A DNA stretch of 64,000 bases, from positions 1,922,001-1,986,000 of the forward strand of contig CAWIMX010000001.1 of assembly GCA_963837345.1 (NCBI GenBank), written 5' to 3'. The first letter of the stretch is position 1. Each line of letters opens with the position of its first letter. The stretch is from CAWIMX01 sp963837345. GTDB taxonomy: Bacteria > Acidobacteriota > Vicinamibacteria > Vicinamibacterales > CAVVIG01. Below, piece by piece: positions 60,700 to 64,000 of the stretch. Both the position numbers and the translations under genes were made by a program. The notes beneath the pieces were generated by a model. The model made no database searches, was not told where the DNA came from, and worked only from the letters and a program-made list of their open reading frames with translations.

Positions 60700-62646
60700 A
60701 TGTGTGGAATCTCCGGATTCGTCGACCTCCTCGGTCAGCCGCGCCCGGACCCTCGCGCGGCGCTGTCGGTGATGAACGATCTGCAACGGCACCGGGGCCC
60801 GGATGGCCGTGGCGCCTGGGTCCATCCGCGCTCAGTCGCCGGCTTCGGGCACGTGCGGCTGAGCATCATCGATCTCAGCGGCGGCGGCCAGCCGATGGGC
60901 GATGGGGCCGGCAACTGGATCACCTACAACGGCGAAATCTACAACTACCTCGAGCTCCGGGACGAGCTGGCCGACTACCGGTTCCGCACGGCCTCGGACA
61001 CCGAGGTGATTCTGGCCGCGTATCAGCGATGGGGTCCCGGGTGCGTCGAGCGCCTGCGCGGGATGTTCGCCTTCGCGCTCTGGGATGAAGCGAGAGCCGA
61101 GCTGTTCTGCGCGCGGGATCGCTTCGGCATCAAGCCGTTCTATTTCACCTGTGTCGGCGACGTCCTGTATTTCGCGTCGGAGGCCAAGGCGCTCCTGCCG
61201 TTCGTGCCGCATATCGAGACCGACCTCGAGGCGCTCAAGGAGTACCTCGCGTTCCAGTTCTGCCTGGGCGAGCGGACGCTGTTCAAGCATATTCGACAGC
61301 TGCAGCCCGGGCACACACTGCGTATCGCGCGCGGAACGGTCAGCACCCGGCGGTACTGGGAGGTCTACTACGATCTCGACTTCACGCACACCTCCGTCTA
61401 CTTCGACGACCGCCTGCGCGCCGCGCTGAGCGATTCGGTCCGTCTGCATCTGAGGAGCGACGTGCCGGTGGGCGCCTACGTGAGCGGCGGACTCGATTCG
61501 AGCATCGTCGCGTCCCTCGCGTCCCGTCTGCGGCCGGATCTCGTGGGCTTCACTGGACGCTTCGACGAGGGGCCGCAGTACGACGAAAGCGGCTACGCGG
61601 CAGTCGTGAGCGAGGCCTGCGGCTTCGAGCTCGAGACGCGCACAATCGACGTCGACGACTTCGTCGACCACATCCGGAAGGTGATCTTTCATCTCGACTA
61701 TCCGACGGCCGGGCCCGGATCGTTCCCCCAGTACATGATCGCCAGTCTCGTGCGGCAGCACCGGAAGGTGGTGCTGGGTGGACAGGGCGGCGACGAGATC
61801 TTCGGAGGGTACACCCGGTATCTCATTGCGTATTTCGAGCAGTGCATCAAGGCGGCCATCGACGGCACCATGCGCGACGGCCACTTCGTCGTCACCTACG
61901 AGTCGATCATTCCCAACCTGACCGCGCTGCGGCAGTACAAGCCGCTGCTGCAGGAATTCTGGAGGGAGGGGCTGTTCGATCCGATGGAGCTGCGCTACTT
62001 CCGCCTCGTGAATCGCGCGCCGACGCTCACCGACGAGGTCGACTGGGATGCCCTGGGCGACTACTCGCCGCTCGAGACGTTCAAGGCGATCTTCAACAGC
62101 CGGAACGTCCGCAAGGAGTCGTATTTCGATCTGATGTCGCACTTCGACTTCAAGACGCTGTTGCCCGCGCTTCTACACGTCGAGGATCGGGTCAGCATGG
62201 CGCACGGCGTGGAATCGCGGGTGCCGCTCCTCGATCATCCGCTGGTGGAGCTGGCGGCCACGATTCCCGCGGACATCAAGTTCGCCAGCGGGCAGCTCAA
62301 GCACGTCATGCGCTCGGCGTTCGGCGCCTTCGTGCCCGATCGGATTCTCGCGCGCACCGACAAGATGGGCTTTCCCACGCCGTTGACCGAGTTTGCGCAG
62401 GGGGCGGCGCGTGGATTCGTGCGAGACGTATTCAGTTGCCCCGCCGCGCAGTCGCGGCAGGTCCTGAACAACCGCGTGGTGTTGAACCGGCTCGATGCCG
62501 AACCACGTTTCGGGCGCAAGATCTGGGGGTTGCTCTCACTGGAGCTCTGGCAGCAGGAGTTCCACGATCGTGAACCGTTCTACAAACAGCTGGTGGGTCA
62601 GGCCGCGGCCGATCCGCAGGCGGAGGCGCTGGGCGGCAGACTATGA
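60700..62646 (+). CDS. asnB: Glutamine-hydrolysing asparagine synthetase family amidotransferase
   Basis: 648 residues. It begins M-C-G-I-S-G-F, so Cys 2 is the glutaminase nucleophile; R-H-R-G-P-D-G and Y-N-G-E-I-Y-N-Y complete the glutaminase domain. The synthetase domain has the ATP loop Y-V-S-G-G-L-D-S-S. In O-antigen clusters such proteins often amidate a uronic acid to a uronamide rather than make asparagine, which fits the uronate genes upstream. It overlaps the SDR epimerase by 4 nt and lies 6 nt after the methyltransferase. Confidence 0.9.
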   Translation: MCGISGFVDLLGQPRPDPRAALSVMNDLQRHRGPDGRGAWVHPRSVAGFGHVRLSIIDLSGGGQPMGDGAGNWITYNGEIYNYLELRDELADYRFRTASDTEVILAAYQRWGPGCVERLRGMFAFALWDEARAELFCARDRFGIKPFYFTCVGDVLYFASEAKALLPFVPHIETDLEALKEYLAFQFCLGERTLFKHIRQLQPGHTLRIARGTVSTRRYWEVYYDLDFTHTSVYFDDRLRAALSDSVRLHLRSDVPVGAYVSGGLDSSIVASLASRLRPDLVGFTGRFDEGPQYDESGYAAVVSEACGFELETRTIDVDDFVDHIRKVIFHLDYPTAGPGSFPQYMIASLVRQHRKVVLGGQGGDEIFGGYTRYLIAYFEQCIKAAIDGTMRDGHFVVTYESIIPNLTALRQYKPLLQEFWREGLFDPMELRYFRLVNRAPTLTDEVDWDALGDYSPLETFKAIFNSRNVRKESYFDLMSHFDFKTLLPALLHVEDRVSMAHGVESRVPLLDHPLVELAATIPADIKFASGQLKHVMRSAFGAFVPDRILARTDKMGFPTPLTEFAQGAARGFVRDVFSCPAAQSRQVLNNRVVLNRLDAEPRFGRKIWGLLSLELWQQEFHDREPFYKQLVGQAAADPQAEALGGRL

Positions 62647-63596
62647 GGATTCTGATTACGGGCGGCGCTGGATTTATCGGATCGCACCTCGCCGATCGGC
62701 TGCTGGACCGCGGCGACGAGGTGGCGGTGATCGACAATTTCGCCACCGGCCGTCGCGACAACCTGGCCGGCCGCGCCACACTCGCGCTCATCGAAGGCAC
62801 CATTGCCGACGAGGCGCTGGTCGCGCGAGTCTTCGGTGACACGCGTCCCGAGATTGTCGTGCACGCCGCGGCCGCCTACAAGGACCCCGACAACTGGGCC
62901 GAAGACGCACGGACCAACGTTGTCGGCACCGCCCACATCGTGCGGGCGTCGATGAAGGCGGGCATCCGGCGACTGATCTACTTCCAAACGGCCCTGTGCT
63001 ACGGGCTGCATCCGCTCGAGCAGCCCATCACCCTCGATCACCCCGTGCGCCCCGAGGGCAGCAGCTATGCGATCTCCAAGACGGCGGCTGAGCACTATGT
63101 GATGCTGAGCGGCCTCGACGCCATCTCCTTCAGGCTCGCGAACGCGTATGGCCCGAGGAACATCAGCGGCCCGCTCCCGACGTTCTTCCAGCGTCTGACG
63201 AGCGGCAAACCGTGCTTCGTGATGGATACCCGCCGCGACTTCGTGTTCGTCGACGACCTGATCGACGTGGTCGTGAAGGCGGTCGACGGGGCCGGCCGCC
63301 CGGGGGCCTATCACATCGCTTCGGGATCCGACTTCGCCATCAAGGAACTGTTCGACGAAACCCTGCGGGCCCTGGGCCTGACACTGGACAAGCCCGTCGA
63401 GGTCCGGCCGCGGAATCCGGACGATGTGTTCTCGATCCTGCTCGACCCGTCGAAGACGAACGCCGACTTCGCCTGGAGGACGCACACGCCGCTCGCCGAT
63501 GGCGTGAAGCGCGCGATCGAGTACGACTCGGCAAAGGGCGTCACGCAGACATTCACGCATCTGGTGACGACCGCGACGGACACCGCCCATGTCTGA
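62643..63596 (+). CDS. NAD-dependent epimerase/dehydratase (extended SDR)
   Basis: 317 residues. Rossmann start I-L-I-T-G-G-A-G-F-I-G-S-H, H-A-A-A-A-Y-K-D-P, active-site Y-A-I-S-K (Y-x3-K) and R-R-D-F-V-F-V-D-D are those of nucleotide-sugar 4-epimerases or dehydratases. Unusually, the catalytic Ser/Thr region reads F-Q-T-A-L-C-Y-G. In Bordetella O-antigen loci an AsnB-like gene is followed by similar SDR genes that make galacto-configured diacetamido-uronates; that analogy suggests a C-4 epimerase here. It overlaps both neighbours. Confidence 0.85.
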   Translation: MRILITGGAGFIGSHLADRLLDRGDEVAVIDNFATGRRDNLAGRATLALIEGTIADEALVARVFGDTRPEIVVHAAAAYKDPDNWAEDARTNVVGTAHIVRASMKAGIRRLIYFQTALCYGLHPLEQPITLDHPVRPEGSSYAISKTAAEHYVMLSGLDAISFRLANAYGPRNISGPLPTFFQRLTSGKPCFVMDTRRDFVFVDDLIDVVVKAVDGAGRPGAYHIASGSDFAIKELFDETLRALGLTLDKPVEVRPRNPDDVFSILLDPSKTNADFAWRTHTPLADGVKRAIEYDSAKGVTQTFTHLVTTATDTAHV

Positions 63597-64000
63597 TCTC
63601 TCCGGCGGCGCCATCCTGGTCACCGGCGGTGCGGGATTCGTCGGCAGCAATCTGGTGCGCGCGGTCCTTCAGCGTGGCGCGCGGTCCGTTCGGGTGGTCG
63701 ACAACCTTCTGTCGGCGGAGCGCTGGAACGTGCCAGCGGATTCCCGGGTCGATTTCGTCGAGGGGTCGATTGCCGATGATGCGGTGCTGGCGACGATCGG
63801 CGACGAGTACGACGTCGTGTTCCATCTGTGCACGTATCACGGCAACCAGAGCTCCATCCACGATCCGCTGGCCGATCACGAGCACAACCAGCTCACGACC
63901 TTGAAGCTCTTCGAAACGATCAAAGGCTTTCGACGGCTGCGCTCAGTCGTCTATTCGGGAGCCGGCTGTGCCGTTGCCCGCAAGACCTTTGACGAGGCCG
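63589..64000 (+). CDS. NAD-dependent epimerase/dehydratase, N-terminal part (runs off the right edge)
   Basis: From ATG 63589 about 137 residues are visible before the window ends. The Rossmann motif I-L-V-T-G-G-A-G-F-V-G-S-N-L-V and the conserved V-V-F-H-L-C-T-Y-H-G-N-Q-S-S show a second extended SDR, clearly different from its neighbour. The active-site Tyr and Lys are outside the window. It overlaps the preceding gene by 8 nt. Confidence 0.85.
   Translation, partial: MSDLSGGAILVTGGAGFVGSNLVRAVLQRGARSVRVVDNLLSAERWNVPADSRVDFVEGSIADDAVLATIGDEYDVVFHLCTYHGNQSSIHDPLADHEHNQLTTLKLFETIKGFRRLRSVVYSGAGCAVARKTFDEA

Overview
The window is a GC-rich chromosomal stretch from what is most likely an Acidobacteriota bacterium of the Vicinamibacteria type. 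This is inferred from the XrtA-like exopolysaccharide operon, the S8 protease with D-Q-I-V-W-G-T tail repeats, the secreted carbohydrate-binding-module proteins and the gene style; there is no rRNA to prove it. Most of it is a surface/extracellular polysaccharide locus with its own regulators, interrupted by a short housekeeping block.

Layout. (1) 1-9692: a minus-strand cassette (family 2 glycosyltransferase, family 4 glycosyltransferase, start of a heparinase II/III-family protein), a plus-strand glycosyltransferase, a large secreted beta-helix/CBM6 protein and, divergent from it, a secreted CBM6/endonuclease-exonuclease-phosphatase protein. (2) 9769-32861, all minus: nineteen genes that overlap or lie within 25 nt of each other, apparently one 23-kb operon. 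Read 5' to 3' it holds an NtrC-type response regulator, a degenerate GGDEF protein, a Wza-like export protein, an outer-membrane barrel, a chain-length determinant, a tyrosine autokinase, a priming sugar transferase, a flippase, a sugar nucleotidyltransferase, an XrtA-type ATPase, a UDP-GlcNAc dehydrogenase, a glycosyltransferase, a Wzy/ligase, a TagF-like transferase, a secreted PLD-like protein, two glycosyltransferases, and Wzm/Wzt. (3) 33125-38443: a small membrane ORF, a diguanylate cyclase, a second NtrC regulator with its histidine kinase, and a second beta-helix protein. (4) 38689-48169: S8 protease with HD-GYP phosphodiesterase, PBP1A, then holB, ricT, pdxA, smpB. (5) 48184-64000: nucleotide-sugar and O-antigen-type genes (aminotransferase, RmlD-like reductase, ligase, oxidoreductase, gmd, second UDP-GlcNAc dehydrogenase, EPS-type MarR regulator, WlbA-like oxidoreductase, UDP-GlcNAc 2-epimerase, methyltransferase, AsnB, two SDR epimerases).

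How it fits together. Nine close matches to the sigma-54 promoter (GG, ten bases, GC, with T-T-G-C) lie just upstream of genes here, including the giant EPS operon, the two beta-helix/EEP secretome genes, the diguanylate cyclase, the S8/HD-GYP pair, PBP1A and the HK/NtrC pair. Two sigma-54 activators with intact G-A-F-T-G-A loops are encoded in the same window. With a cyclase (GGDEF plus I-site), a phosphodiesterase (HD-GYP) and a degenerate GGDEF protein that keeps only the I-site, this looks like a local sigma-54/c-di-GMP circuit controlling polymer synthesis and a set of secreted polymer-binding proteins.

Quality note. Four genes carry one-base insertions that break otherwise complete proteins; three of the four look like a T inserted in a GATC. 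They may be consensus errors rather than real mutations. No tRNA, rRNA, CRISPR array or insertion sequence was seen.
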